Assembly: GCF_017813335.1 (NCBI RefSeq)
Contig: NZ_JAGIYY010000013.1
Coordinates: 1-64,000 of the forward strand
Reading direction: 5' to 3'
Length of the DNA stretch: 64,000 nt
Source: Tianweitania sediminis
GTDB lineage: Bacteria > Pseudomonadota > Alphaproteobacteria > Rhizobiales > Rhizobiaceae
Shown here one piece after another: positions 44,863 to 53,393 of the stretch (position 1 is its first letter; the number at the start of each line of letters is the position of its first letter). The notes under the pieces are model-generated. The model made no database searches and had not been told where the DNA came from. It saw nothing but the letters and a program-made list of their open reading frames with translations. The position numbers and the translations under genes were made by a program.

Positions 44863-45942
44863 TTCCGCAAAGCTCAAGGCTCGCTCAGCCAGCGGGCGAA
44901 CGCGTCGCGCCATCGTTTGGGCCTCCGCACTCGCCGCCGTGCCGTCGCGCACGCGGCCTGCAATGCCCTGGAGGATCGCCGCAAGGCGAAACATGTTGTA
45001 AGCGAGATACCAGTCGAGCACCGGCGGGTTTTCGCGCCCCGTGGCGGCATTGTAGCGCGCAAACAGCTCTTCGGCAGAGGGGATCCCAAGGGACTCAAGA
45101 TCCAGGCCAGCGAGACCGCTGCGCCCGTCGGCATCCATGAACCAGTTCATCAGGAAATAGGTGATGTCGGCCAGCGGATCACCGAGCGTCGACAGTTCCC
45201 AGTCGAGAACCGCTTTGACCTGAGTCGCATCGGCCGAGAAGATGAGGTTGTCCAGCCGATAATCACCGTGCACAACGGAGTTCCGCCCCTCTTCGGGCGG
45301 AATGCTACGCGGAAGAAAAGCAAGGAGCCGATCCATCTCGGCAATGGGCTCGGTTTCCGATGCGCGGTATTGCTTGCACCAGCGCGCGATCTGGCGTTCA
45401 AAGTAGTTCCCGGGACGACCATAATCGCCGAGGCCGATGACTTCAGGATCAAAGGAGTGCAGCCGCGCCAAGGTGTCGATCTCGGCCTCGAAGATGGAAC
45501 GCCGCTGCTCCCTGGGAACCTGCGGCAGGCGCGCATCCCAGAATACCCGCCCTTCCACCATTTCCATGACGTAGAAGGCTGCGCCAATGACGGTGTCATC
45601 TTCGCAAAGGCTGTAGGCGCGCGCGACTGGGAAGCCGACGCCGCCCAAGGCTGAGATCACCTTGAACTCGCGATCAACCGCATGGGCGGAGGGCAACAGG
45701 GTTCCGAACGGCTTGCGTCGGAGAACATAAGAGCGGCCGGGCGTATCCAGACGATAGGTCGGGTTCGACTGGCCGCCCTTGAACTGGAAGATAGTCAGCG
45801 GCCCGCTATAGCCTTCGACATGTTCCCCGAGCCAGGCGGCAAGCTTGGCTTCATCCAGCCGATGGCGCTCTTCCACCGGCTTCACGCCGGAAAAGGCATC
45901 CCCGGCGCTCGCTGCGGAGCCGGCGCTTGCCGCTCCCATCAA
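44848..45942 (-). CDS. APH-family acyl-CoA-linked kinase (ACAD10/11 or LvaA-like)
   Basis: A protein of 364 residues of the aminoglycoside-phosphotransferase fold. [11 protein letters not shown] is the catalytic loop (His-Gly-Asp) and [16 protein letters not shown] the metal-binding segment; [10 protein letters not shown] at the start is the nucleotide loop. In this subfamily kinases act on hydroxyacyl-CoA or are fused to acyl-CoA dehydrogenases (mammalian ACAD10/11), rather than giving drug resistance. The start overlaps the stop of the acyl-CoA dehydrogenase gene, so the two are translationally coupled, a split version of ACAD11. Function in 4-hydroxyacid breakdown is an inference. Confidence 0.85.
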   Translation of the reverse strand: MMGAASAGSAASAGDAFSGVKPVEERHRLDEAKLAAWLGEHVEGYSGPLTIFQFKGGQSNPTYRLDTPGRSYVLRRKPFGTLLPSAHAVDREFKVISALGGVGFPVARAYSLCEDDTVIGAAFYVMEMVEGRVFWDARLPQVPREQRRSIFEAEIDTLARLHSFDPEVIGLGDYGRPGNYFERQIARWCKQYRASETEPIAEMDRLLAFLPRSIPPEEGRNSVVHGDYRLDNLIFSADATQVKAVLDWELSTLGDPLADITYFLMNWFMDADGRSGLAGLDLESLGIPSAEELFARYNAATGRENPPVLDWYLAYNMFRLAAILQGIAGRVRDGTAASAEAQTMARRVRPLAERALSFAEKAGA

Positions 45943-47177
45943 TGCGCCACCTTGTACCGCCCGAGTTCAAGCCGGGCGATGGCGCGATTGTGCACTTCGT
46001 CCGGACCGTCCACGAGCCGCATGGTGCGGATGTTGGCATACATCTTGGCAAGACCGAAATCATCGGAAACGCCGCCACCACCATGCGCCTGAATGGCGTC
46101 ATCGATGACCTTCAGCGCAACCCGCGGGCCGGCGACCTTGATCATGGCGATCTCGAGCTGGGCTTCCTTGTTGCCCACCTTGTCCATCATATCCGCGGCC
46201 TTTAAGCAAAGAAGGCGCGTCATTTCGATGTCGATCCGCGCTTCGGCGATGCGCTGCTGCCAGATCGACTGCTCGGCGATGGGCCGGCCGAACGCCACGC
46301 GGGACAAGAGCCTGCGCGCCATCTTTTCCAGCGCCACCTCCGCCGCACCAAGGGTGCGCATGCAGTGGTGGATGCGGCCAGGTCCGAGCCGTCCCTGCGC
46401 GACTTCAAAGCCGCGGCCTTCGCCAAGGATCACGTTGGAAGTTGGGACGCGAACATTGTCGAGGATCACCTCGCCATGGCCATGCGGGGCATCGTCATAG
46501 CCGAACACCGGCAACATGCGCTTCACCGTCACGCCGGGTGTGTCCATAGGCACCAGGATCTGCGTTTGCTGGCTGTGGCGCGGCGCATCCGGGTTGGTCT
46601 TGCCCATCACGATGGCAATCTTGCAGCGCGGGTCGCCTACACCCGAGGACCACCATTTGCGGCCGTTGATCACGTAGTCGTCGCCGTCGCGTCGGATCTC
46701 GGTCTGGATGTTGGTTGCGTCGGAGGAAGCAACCTCAGGCTCCGTCATAAGAAAGGCAGAGCGGATTTCGCCGGCCATCAGCGGCTTCAGCCACTGGGTT
46801 TTCTGGTCCTCGGTCCCGTAGCGATGGAAGACCTCCATGTTGCCGGTGTCCGGCGCTGAACAGTTGAAGACCTCCGACGACCAGGCAATGCGGCCCATCT
46901 CCTCGGCGCAGAGCGCATATTGAAGGTTCGTGAGGCCGGCTCCGTGGTACTCCTCGGTGTCGTGATGCGGTGACGGCGGCAGGAACAGGTTCCACAACCC
47001 TTCCGCGCGGGCTTTTTCCTTAAGCCTTTCGATCACCGGAATAATCTGCCAGCGATCGGTCCCGAATCCGGCCATTTCCTCGTAGTAATGCGGCACCGCC
47101 GGCTCGACATGCTGCTGGATGAAAGCGCGAACTCGGGACTGATAGTGGCGCTCGGTCTCGGTGAGCGTGAAGTCCAT
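45939..47177 (-). CDS. Acyl-CoA dehydrogenase (ACAD10/11-like)
   Basis: A protein of 412 residues, [20 protein letters not shown] at the start. It has the FAD/substrate domain [20 protein letters not shown] and the C-terminal [19 protein letters not shown] with the family's late glycines. The [16 protein letters not shown] and [16 protein letters not shown] segments match the ACAD10/11-type branch, which works with a kinase partner. It overlaps the kinase gene by 4 bp. Substrate may be a 4-phospho-acyl-CoA intermediate, an inference from the kinase context. Confidence 0.9.
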   Translation of the reverse strand: MDFTLTETERHYQSRVRAFIQQHVEPAVPHYYEEMAGFGTDRWQIIPVIERLKEKARAEGLWNLFLPPSPHHDTEEYHGAGLTNLQYALCAEEMGRIAWSSEVFNCSAPDTGNMEVFHRYGTEDQKTQWLKPLMAGEIRSAFLMTEPEVASSDATNIQTEIRRDGDDYVINGRKWWSSGVGDPRCKIAIVMGKTNPDAPRHSQQTQILVPMDTPGVTVKRMLPVFGYDDAPHGHGEVILDNVRVPTSNVILGEGRGFEVAQGRLGPGRIHHCMRTLGAAEVALEKMARRLLSRVAFGRPIAEQSIWQQRIAEARIDIEMTRLLCLKAADMMDKVGNKEAQLEIAMIKVAGPRVALKVIDDAIQAHGGGGVSDDFGLAKMYANIRTMRLVDGPDEVHNRAIARLELGRYKVAH

Positions 47178-47219
47178 GTGGTCTTCCTTCCATTTTCCTG
47201 ACGGCTAGCGCCGTGGCCC

Positions 47220-48452
47220 TCAAGGGCGGAGAAGCCCCGTGAAAAGGGGACGAACATAAGCGCGGGTGGCGGCCTCCACGTCATCGGTGGGTATCCAGCG
47301 ATGAAGTTCGGCCGCGGAGTTGGAAATCGAATACAGGAGCTGCCCGGCGATGCGCGCATCCAGCGTGCGGATCGATCCGTCGGCGATGCCATCGGAGATG
47401 ATGCCGGCAAAGCGCTCCATCAGGCGGTTCATCTGCGCCACGCGCCTTGGGCGCATGGGTTCGGGCATGGCGGCAAGCGCTGCAATGCGCAGGAGCGGAC
47501 CCTGCGGCGAAAGCTGGAAGCGCGTCAGTGCGGCGACCGCACCCGATGCGCGCGACCATCCGTCCGGAACGGTGTCGATAGCAATGCTTTGAACATTTCG
47601 AATTAACCCGAAGGTCCGCTCGAAGCAGTCGTCGACCAGCTCGTCCTTGTGTTCGTTGTGATGGTAGAAGGAGCCCTTCGTAACCGAAAGCCGGGCGGAG
47701 ATCTTGTCTACGGAGGCACCGCGATAACCGTGCTCGTTGATCAGAAACGTCGCGGCGCGCAAAAAGCGTTCCCGCGAGCTGTCCCCTTCCGCTTCCAGGC
47801 GCTTGCGAAGGGCCGGCAGCTCAGGCGGTGCGAACTTTGCTTCCGCGCTCCCCATCCCGTTGAGCAGGATGTCGGCCAGACGCGTGGCAACGCGGGGATA
47901 ATCTTCGAGGTCGTAGCGCTGGGCCCAGTTCTGCGCACTGTGCACCACGGACACGAGCAGATGCGTCCGCGCGTTGAGATCCTGGCGCTCCAGGACGGGA
48001 GCCCCTTCAGCGGACAGCAAGCGCCGGATCTGCCGGAACATGTCGGTGTAGGTTTGAAACACCGCGCTTGAATGCGGCTCTTCCAGGGATCGGAGATCGT
48101 TGGATGAAAGCAGCTCCGCGCGCAGTCCGGAAGCGATTTCTCCAAGCACGGTGAAGTAAAGCGCAAGGAACTGCTTCACACGCTCCTCGGCGGTTTCCCT
48201 TTCCGCGGCCGCAAGCGCGGCTTCGCTGATCGTTTCGATCGTGCGCAGGAAACAGGCGGCGGCGAGGTCTTCCTTTTTGCGGTAATAGTAGCTGATGGAG
48301 TTGGTTACGAGGCCGACTTGCGCCGCCACGTCCGAAAGGGTCGTACCCTTCACGCCCCGCTGGTTGAAAAGCCCGGCGGCCGCGCCAAGGATCAGCTCGC
48401 GCTTTTCCCCGAAACGTCGGGTTTGGCGAAGGGCGTCCGCTGATCCATGCAT
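47220..48452 (-). CDS. Tandem double TetR-family regulator
   Basis: A protein of 410 residues, about twice a normal TetR. It has two TetR helix-turn-helices: at 16-65 (TTLSDVAAQVGLVTNSISYYYRK) and at 228-275 (ASVDKISARLSVTKGSFYHHNEHKDEL). Each is followed by a helical ligand domain. The two halves differ in sequence, so this is an old fusion or duplication. A single chain could bind two half-sites as a pseudo-dimer. It sits between the second Liv binding-protein gene and the acyl-CoA dehydrogenase gene in the same direction and probably controls this cluster in response to an acyl-CoA. Confidence 0.88.
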   Translation of the reverse strand: MHGSADALRQTRRFGEKRELILGAAAGLFNQRGVKGTTLSDVAAQVGLVTNSISYYYRKKEDLAAACFLRTIETISEAALAAAERETAEERVKQFLALYFTVLGEIASGLRAELLSSNDLRSLEEPHSSAVFQTYTDMFRQIRRLLSAEGAPVLERQDLNARTHLLVSVVHSAQNWAQRYDLEDYPRVATRLADILLNGMGSAEAKFAPPELPALRKRLEAEGDSSRERFLRAATFLINEHGYRGASVDKISARLSVTKGSFYHHNEHKDELVDDCFERTFGLIRNVQSIAIDTVPDGWSRASGAVAALTRFQLSPQGPLLRIAALAAMPEPMRPRRVAQMNRLMERFAGIISDGIADGSIRTLDARIAGQLLYSISNSAAELHRWIPTDDVEAATRAYVRPLFTGLLRP

Positions 48453-48515
48453 CGTGCGTGTTCTCGTTTCGCGCTCCGCTCCACTTGCAAGCGGAGCGCG
48501 AAATGCGGTTCTTGA

Positions 48516-49679
48516 TTACTGGCTGGCTGCCTCGATTGGCATGATCTCACCATCCTGTACATAGCCGACGACGATGCGGGCATTCGTGCCGCCCTTCTCG
48601 TCAACGCTGTCGATGCTGGCCGGATTACGCTCGCTTGGCAGCGATCCATAGGCTTCGCTGAGCTTGGCGTGGATCGCCTTTGGATCTTCCACCGTGCCGG
48701 CGAGCTTCATGGCCTCGGCCACAGCATTGAGCGCCGTGTACATGTAGGAGGTTTCCGAGCCCGGCGTTTTGCCGTTGTTTTCGGCCTTGAAGCGCTCCAC
48801 GAAAGCCTTGGCGCCTTCCCGCGTATCGGACGAGAGCGGCATCACGCCAATGGCGCCGTTGAGCTGCGACATGTCGTTGATCACGCGGTTGATCTCGTCC
48901 AGCTTGGCCTGATCCATGACCACGAAGCCGCCCTGGAAGCCGAGTTCGCGTGCCGTGCGCATGACAAGCGCAGTGGGCTCGGACGCACCGCCGACGAACA
49001 GGACGTCAGGGTTTGCTGACAGCGCGCTGCTGACGCCCGAATAGAAGTCCGTATCCTTGTTGTAGGACATTGGGTTCTCGGCGACCACCTCACCGCCCGC
49101 TTCTTCCCAGGCAGGCTTGAACAAGGAAGCCCAGGCTTTGGCGTATTCATGATCGCCGCCGATCATGGCGAGCTTCTTGCCCGACTTCTCCATCGTGGTT
49201 TTCACGAAGGTGTCGATATAGCCCGCGAACGAGGGCGGGATACGCAGGGTCAGCGTGTTGCCGCGCTCGGTCATCTCCGGCACGCTGGTGTAAGCGCCGA
49301 GAATGAAGCCATCCTGCTCGTTGAACTCCTGGAGCGCGTAAGCGCCACCCGAATGCGGCACGAAGATCACCGGGGCGTTCTGCTGGGTTGCCAGGCGCTT
49401 GGCGTTCACCGCCGCTTCGCTGGGCGCATATTTGTCATCTAGCGCAACGATTTCGAACGTGTATTTCTCGCCACCGACTTCGATGCCGCCGTTCTTGTTG
49501 ATCTCAGCGGCCGCCATCTGCAGGCCGGTCAGGGTGTTCTGCCCGTAAAGGGCCGCACCGCCGGAAAGAGGCCCGGTGAAGCCGATGTTGATGACTTCCT
49601 GCGCGAAAGCCGCACTGCTCATGAACGCTGCGAGCGCGATGCCCGCTGCCAGTCGGGTTGATGTCTTGAAAAGGCGCAT
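48516..49679 (-). CDS. Liv-type ABC transporter substrate-binding protein
   Basis: A protein of 387 residues from the ATG at 49679, after GGAGG. A Sec signal (STRLAAGIALAAFMSSAAFAQ) is followed by a peripla_BP_6 fold with INIGFTGPLSGGAALYGQNT and VPHSGGAYALQEF. It binds a small ligand for the LivHMGF transporter, of which it is the last gene, 46 bp after livF. An unusual feature is the absence of LivK-type cysteines. With fatty-acyl genes on both sides the ligand may be a short carboxylic acid, not an amino acid; this is inferred. Confidence 0.92.
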   Translation of the reverse strand: MRLFKTSTRLAAGIALAAFMSSAAFAQEVINIGFTGPLSGGAALYGQNTLTGLQMAAAEINKNGGIEVGGEKYTFEIVALDDKYAPSEAAVNAKRLATQQNAPVIFVPHSGGAYALQEFNEQDGFILGAYTSVPEMTERGNTLTLRIPPSFAGYIDTFVKTTMEKSGKKLAMIGGDHEYAKAWASLFKPAWEEAGGEVVAENPMSYNKDTDFYSGVSSALSANPDVLFVGGASEPTALVMRTARELGFQGGFVVMDQAKLDEINRVINDMSQLNGAIGVMPLSSDTREGAKAFVERFKAENNGKTPGSETSYMYTALNAVAEAMKLAGTVEDPKAIHAKLSEAYGSLPSERNPASIDSVDEKGGTNARIVVGYVQDGEIMPIEAASQ

Positions 49680-49725
49680 TCCAAGTTCCTCCTTCGGTTT
49701 CGCGGCTCCTCCGCCGCTTTGCATT

Positions 49726-50433
49726 TTATCCGCCGATATAGGCTCGCCGGACGGTATCGTTGTTGAGAAGCTCTTGGCGGCTTCCTTCCAGCACCACCCT
49801 GCCGCTTTCGATGACATAACCGCGGTCAGCGATTTGCAAGGCTGCATAGGCATTCTGTTCGGCCAGCAGAACGGTGGTTCCACTCGCATTGATCGCCTTG
49901 ATCGTGTCCAGCACCTGGCGCACCACCAGCGGTGCCAAGCCAAGCGAGGGCTCATCCAGAAGCAGGAGCTTCGGTCGTCCCATCAAGGCACGGCCGATCG
50001 CCACCATCTGCTGCTGCCCGCCTGACAAAGACCCGGCATTGTTGTCGCGCTTTTCGCGAAGGATCGGGAACATGTCGTAGATCTGTTCCAGCCGCTCCTT
50101 GAGGCCAGCCTTGTCGCCGCGGTGAACATAACCACCGAGCATAAGGTTCTTCGCCACGCTCATATGGGCGAAAAGCTTGCGCCCCTCGGGGCAATGAACA
50201 AGGCCGCGCGACACAATGGTGGCCGGCGAAGCACCCGTGATTTCCCCGCCAGCAAGCTTGATGGAACCACCACTGAGCTTCCGGAGGCCGGAGATGGCCA
50301 GGAACATGGAACTCTTGCCCGCGCCGTTGGCGCCAAGCATCACCACGAGCTCGCCGTCCCGCACATTGAGGCTGATGCCATCCAGCGCGCGAAAGCTGCC
50401 GTAGTTCAGCATCACACGATCAAGCTGCAGCAT
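49726..50433 (-). CDS. livF: Branched-chain-amino-acid-type ABC transporter ATP-binding protein (LivF-like)
   Basis: A protein of 235 residues from the ATG at 50433, the normal LivF size. Walker A GANGAGKSS, signature LSGGQQQMVAIGRAL, Walker B LLLLDEPSLGLAP and LLAEQNAYAAL are all present. The start overlaps the livG stop by 14 bp. Further upstream in-frame starts run inside livG and are rejected. Confidence 0.94.
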   Translation of the reverse strand: MLQLDRVMLNYGSFRALDGISLNVRDGELVVMLGANGAGKSSMFLAISGLRKLSGGSIKLAGGEITGASPATIVSRGLVHCPEGRKLFAHMSVAKNLMLGGYVHRGDKAGLKERLEQIYDMFPILREKRDNNAGSLSGGQQQMVAIGRALMGRPKLLLLDEPSLGLAPLVVRQVLDTIKAINASGTTVLLAEQNAYAALQIADRGYVIESGRVVLEGSRQELLNNDTVRRAYIGG

Positions 50434-51199
50434 CGTGACCGGCTCCCAGATAGGCTTCGATGACGAGCGGATTGGCGCGAATTTCGGCGGGCGTGCCGTC
50501 CGCGATCTTTTCCCCGTGGTCGAGAACGATGATGTGGTCCGCAAGTCCCATCACCATGTCCATCTTGTGTTCGATCAAGCAGACGGTGAGACCCGTCGCC
50601 GAGATCTTGCGGATCAGGTCGGCGAGACCGACGGTCTCTTCCGGGTTGACGCCGCCGGCCGGCTCGTCGAGCAGCAGGATCTTCGGATCGGTCGCGAGCG
50701 CCAGCGCAAAGGCAATCCGCTTGCGCTCTTCCTGTGTCACATCCGCCGCCAGCCGGTTGGCGACATGCGTGAGGCCGACGAAATCGAGGGCTTCTTCCGC
50801 CTTGGCACGGCAACTGCGTTCGTCGGCCTTGAGCCGGCTGGTTTGGAAGATCGCGTCCATCAAGCCGGATGACGTCCGCAGTCGATGGCCGACGATCAGG
50901 TTGTCCATCACGGTCGCACCATCAAACAGGCTGGTGGTCTGGAACGTGCGGGCAATGCCAAGCTGGGCCATCTGGTCCGGGCGCTTGCGCTCAACGCGCT
51001 GGCCTTCGAGCCAAAGCTCTCCGGAGGTTGAGGGAAAGGTTCCGCTGATCAGGTTGAAGAAGGTGGTCTTGCCAGCCCCGTTCGGTCCGATGATGGCCGT
51101 GATGCGCCCCTTCTCTACCTTCGCATCGACGTCTTTGACCGCCGCAAGGCCGCCGAAACGCTTCGTCAGGGCCTTTGTTTCGAGGATGATCTCAGGCAT
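50420..51199 (-). CDS. livG: Branched-chain-amino-acid-type ABC transporter ATP-binding protein (LivG-like, variant signature)
   Basis: A protein of 259 residues from the ATG at 51199 (MPEIILETKALTKRFGG). Walker A GPNGAGKTT and Walker B ILLLDEPAGGVNP are normal. Where the LSGGQ signature should be, it reads ADVTQEERKRIAFALALA, with no S-G-G or Y-G pair. The H-loop LIEHKMDMV is intact. It overlaps livM by 8 bp. The odd signature is probably a subfamily trait; the other LivG in the window (20904) keeps LPYGLQKR. Confidence 0.93.
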   Translation of the reverse strand: MPEIILETKALTKRFGGLAAVKDVDAKVEKGRITAIIGPNGAGKTTFFNLISGTFPSTSGELWLEGQRVERKRPDQMAQLGIARTFQTTSLFDGATVMDNLIVGHRLRTSSGLMDAIFQTSRLKADERSCRAKAEEALDFVGLTHVANRLAADVTQEERKRIAFALALATDPKILLLDEPAGGVNPEETVGLADLIRKISATGLTVCLIEHKMDMVMGLADHIIVLDHGEKIADGTPAEIRANPLVIEAYLGAGHDAAA

Positions 51200-52214
51200 T
51201 CGCGCGCGCCTCCTCGCCGGACCTCGAAGGCAGAACCGCCTGTGTGTTGCTCCTTTTTCCGGCATTGGCACGACGGCGTGCCATCCATATGCCGAAGGTC
51301 CCGATGATGCCGTGAGGGAAGAACATCACCAAAAGGATCAGCATCGGCCCGAAGACGATCATCCTGTAGTTTTCAAGAAACTGCAGGGACTGGGTGACCC
51401 AGGTGAGCGCGACCGCGCCCAGCACCGGCCCCATCAGGGTTCCAATACCGCCCACCAGAACAAAGGCGATCAGGTCGAAGGTGTGGTACTCGCGCGCCAG
51501 ATCCGGTCCAAGGAAGCGGACGAACCCCGCAAACAACCCACCGGACAGGCCGGCAATGAAGGTGGACAGCGTGAACGCCAGAACCTTCGTGCGCATCAGG
51601 TTGATGCCTAGGGCTTCGGCGAGATCATCGGAATTGCGGATCGCAACAAAAGATCGCCCGACGATCGACCGCACCAGCCGGCGCATCACCCAGATTGTGA
51701 GAACCAGAAAGGCCAGCACCAGAAAATACACGGAGGTGGTGGTGTCGAACACCAACGGGCCGATGGAGGGGGCCGGAATGCCGATTACGCCGACGGGTCC
51801 ATGCGTGAAGCTGTCACCCTTCTCGATCAAGAGGTAGATGATGTAGCCCACGCAAAGCGTGAAAATCGAAAAGAAGTGCGTTTTCAGGCGCAGGGAGAGG
51901 ATGCCCGCGAAGAAGCCGACAACAGCTGCGATGGGGCCTGCCAGGAGAAAGGCGAGCCAGAACGGAACGCCGTAGTCTACCGTAAGCAGCCCCACTGTGT
52001 ATGCGCCGATCGCCATGAAGCCGGCATGCGCGAGGTTGAGCTGTCCCGTATACCCGGCGATCAGGTTCAGCCCCATCGCGGAGATCGCCCAGATAAAGGC
52101 GAGCGCCATCACATAGACCTGGTATTCGTTGGTGGCGAAAAAGGGAAACGCCACCGCTGCCAGGAGCAGGATTCCGTAAAAGACGTATTCCATACGATAA
52201 TCGACGCGCATCAA
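51192..52214 (-). CDS. livM: Branched-chain-amino-acid-type ABC transporter permease (LivM-like)
   Basis: A protein of 340 residues with about ten membrane helices. LivM signatures SAMGLNLIAGYTGQLNLAHAGF and ILSLRLKTHFFSIFTLCVGY are present, plus the coupling segment GGIGTLMGPVLGAVALTW. The basic C-tail (ARRRANAGKRSNTQ) is longer than usual. Its first codons overlap the stop of livH (ATGATG), so the four cytoplasmic and membrane parts are translationally linked. Confidence 0.94.
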   Translation of the reverse strand: MMRVDYRMEYVFYGILLLAAVAFPFFATNEYQVYVMALAFIWAISAMGLNLIAGYTGQLNLAHAGFMAIGAYTVGLLTVDYGVPFWLAFLLAGPIAAVVGFFAGILSLRLKTHFFSIFTLCVGYIIYLLIEKGDSFTHGPVGVIGIPAPSIGPLVFDTTTSVYFLVLAFLVLTIWVMRRLVRSIVGRSFVAIRNSDDLAEALGINLMRTKVLAFTLSTFIAGLSGGLFAGFVRFLGPDLAREYHTFDLIAFVLVGGIGTLMGPVLGAVALTWVTQSLQFLENYRMIVFGPMLILLVMFFPHGIIGTFGIWMARRRANAGKRSNTQAVLPSRSGEEARANA

Positions 52215-53074
52215 CGGACCTCGCTTGGAAACAGGCCCTGCGGGCGGAGCGAAAGAATGAAGACGAGCAGCACAAAGGCGATGATGTCTTTGTAGTTGTT
52301 AGAAATGTAGAACGCCCCGAACGACTCCGCGAAGCCGATCACCATGCCCCCGACAATGGCTCCGGGTATGGAACCCATTCCGCCGAGGATGATGATCACG
52401 AAGGCCTTCAGGATCACCAGGTGTCCCATGGCCGGGTAGATCAGATTGATCGGTGCAAACAAGGTTGCGGCAACCGCTGCAAGGGCGCCTGAAATAGCGA
52501 AGGTGAGCAAGGAAACCTTGAGCGGGCTGATGCCGACCAGGGCTGCGCCTTCGCGGTTTTGCGCCGTTGCGACGATGGTGGAGCCGGTGGTTGTTCGGCG
52601 CAGGAAGATCTGCAGCCCGATCATCAGGACGATCGCAGCACCAATGATCAAGACGCGCTGCGCAGGGGCCGTCAAATCGGCGAACCGCAGAATCGTCGTG
52701 TAAGGCGCTGGCAGACGGTGGAAATCCGCACCCCAGATCGCCTGAACCACCGCTTCCAGAAACAGCAGTAAGCCGATCGCCGCGATCATGTCATGCAAGG
52801 CCGGCGAGTTGCGGAGCGGATGGAAGATCAGGCGCTCCGATATCATCGCCATGACGGCAACCGCGGCCGCCGAAACGATCATGGCCACCCAGAAGTTGGC
52901 GCCAAGATCGCCAGCTACATAGAACGAGATGTAGGCCCCGACCATAAAGAATGCGCCATGGGCGAAGTTTGGAATGTGCAGGATGCCGTAAACCAGCGTC
53001 AGGCCGAGCGCCACGAGGCTGTAAACACTCCCGAGCGTCAGGCCGTTCAGCACTTGCTGAAAAAAGATATTCAT
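52211..53074 (-). CDS. livH: Branched-chain-amino-acid-type ABC transporter permease (LivH-like)
   Basis: A protein of 287 residues, near the standard LivH length. It begins MNIFFQQVLNGLTLGSVYSL, with GLTLVYGILHIPNFAHGAFF and the coupling segment GGMGSIPGAIVGGMVIGF. It is the first gene of the second Liv operon, read livH-livM-livG-livF-binding protein. A gap of about 300 bp separates it from the FadB gene, and GGGAGGAGA lies just before the start. Confidence 0.94.
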   Translation of the reverse strand: MNIFFQQVLNGLTLGSVYSLVALGLTLVYGILHIPNFAHGAFFMVGAYISFYVAGDLGANFWVAMIVSAAAVAVMAMISERLIFHPLRNSPALHDMIAAIGLLLFLEAVVQAIWGADFHRLPAPYTTILRFADLTAPAQRVLIIGAAIVLMIGLQIFLRRTTTGSTIVATAQNREGAALVGISPLKVSLLTFAISGALAAVAATLFAPINLIYPAMGHLVILKAFVIIILGGMGSIPGAIVGGMVIGFAESFGAFYISNNYKDIIAFVLLVFILSLRPQGLFPSEVR

Positions 53075-53371
53075 GGGGCCGCGTCTCCTCCCTTTAAGGC
53101 GCTGCCAAATTCAGTTTCCAGTTCTGCGGCCCACTCCAGGCGCTCCGACCAGCGGGGCGAAAAGCGAATGCAGGCACTCGTGGCCGCCGCAGAACCTATG
53201 AACCTCCCTGCCTGGAAGCGCGTTCCTCAGCGCACTCCCAACTGCATTTAGGGACGATGGCATGCTGCAGGCGACGTCGTCAAGCAGCGAAATGCCCGGG
53301 CTTTCTGCCATTTGTGTGAACGCAAGCGGGTTAGCCGCCCAGTTTGTCGAAAACCCAGTACGGACACGGCA
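53075..53371. other. Gap between livH and the fadB-like gene
   Basis: About 300 bp with no convincing ORF; the open frames are not like real proteins. It should hold the promoter of the second Liv operon. No clear palindrome was seen. Confidence 0.4.
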
Positions 53372-53393
53372 ACAGCCCTCAAGAAGGGGCTGT
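53372..53393 (-). terminator. Hairpin at the end of the fadB-like gene
   Basis: ACAGCCC and GGGCTGT form a 7-bp stem with an 8-base loop spanning the fadB-like stop codon on the minus strand. Only TTGCCG follows, so it is a weak terminator candidate. Confidence 0.35.
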
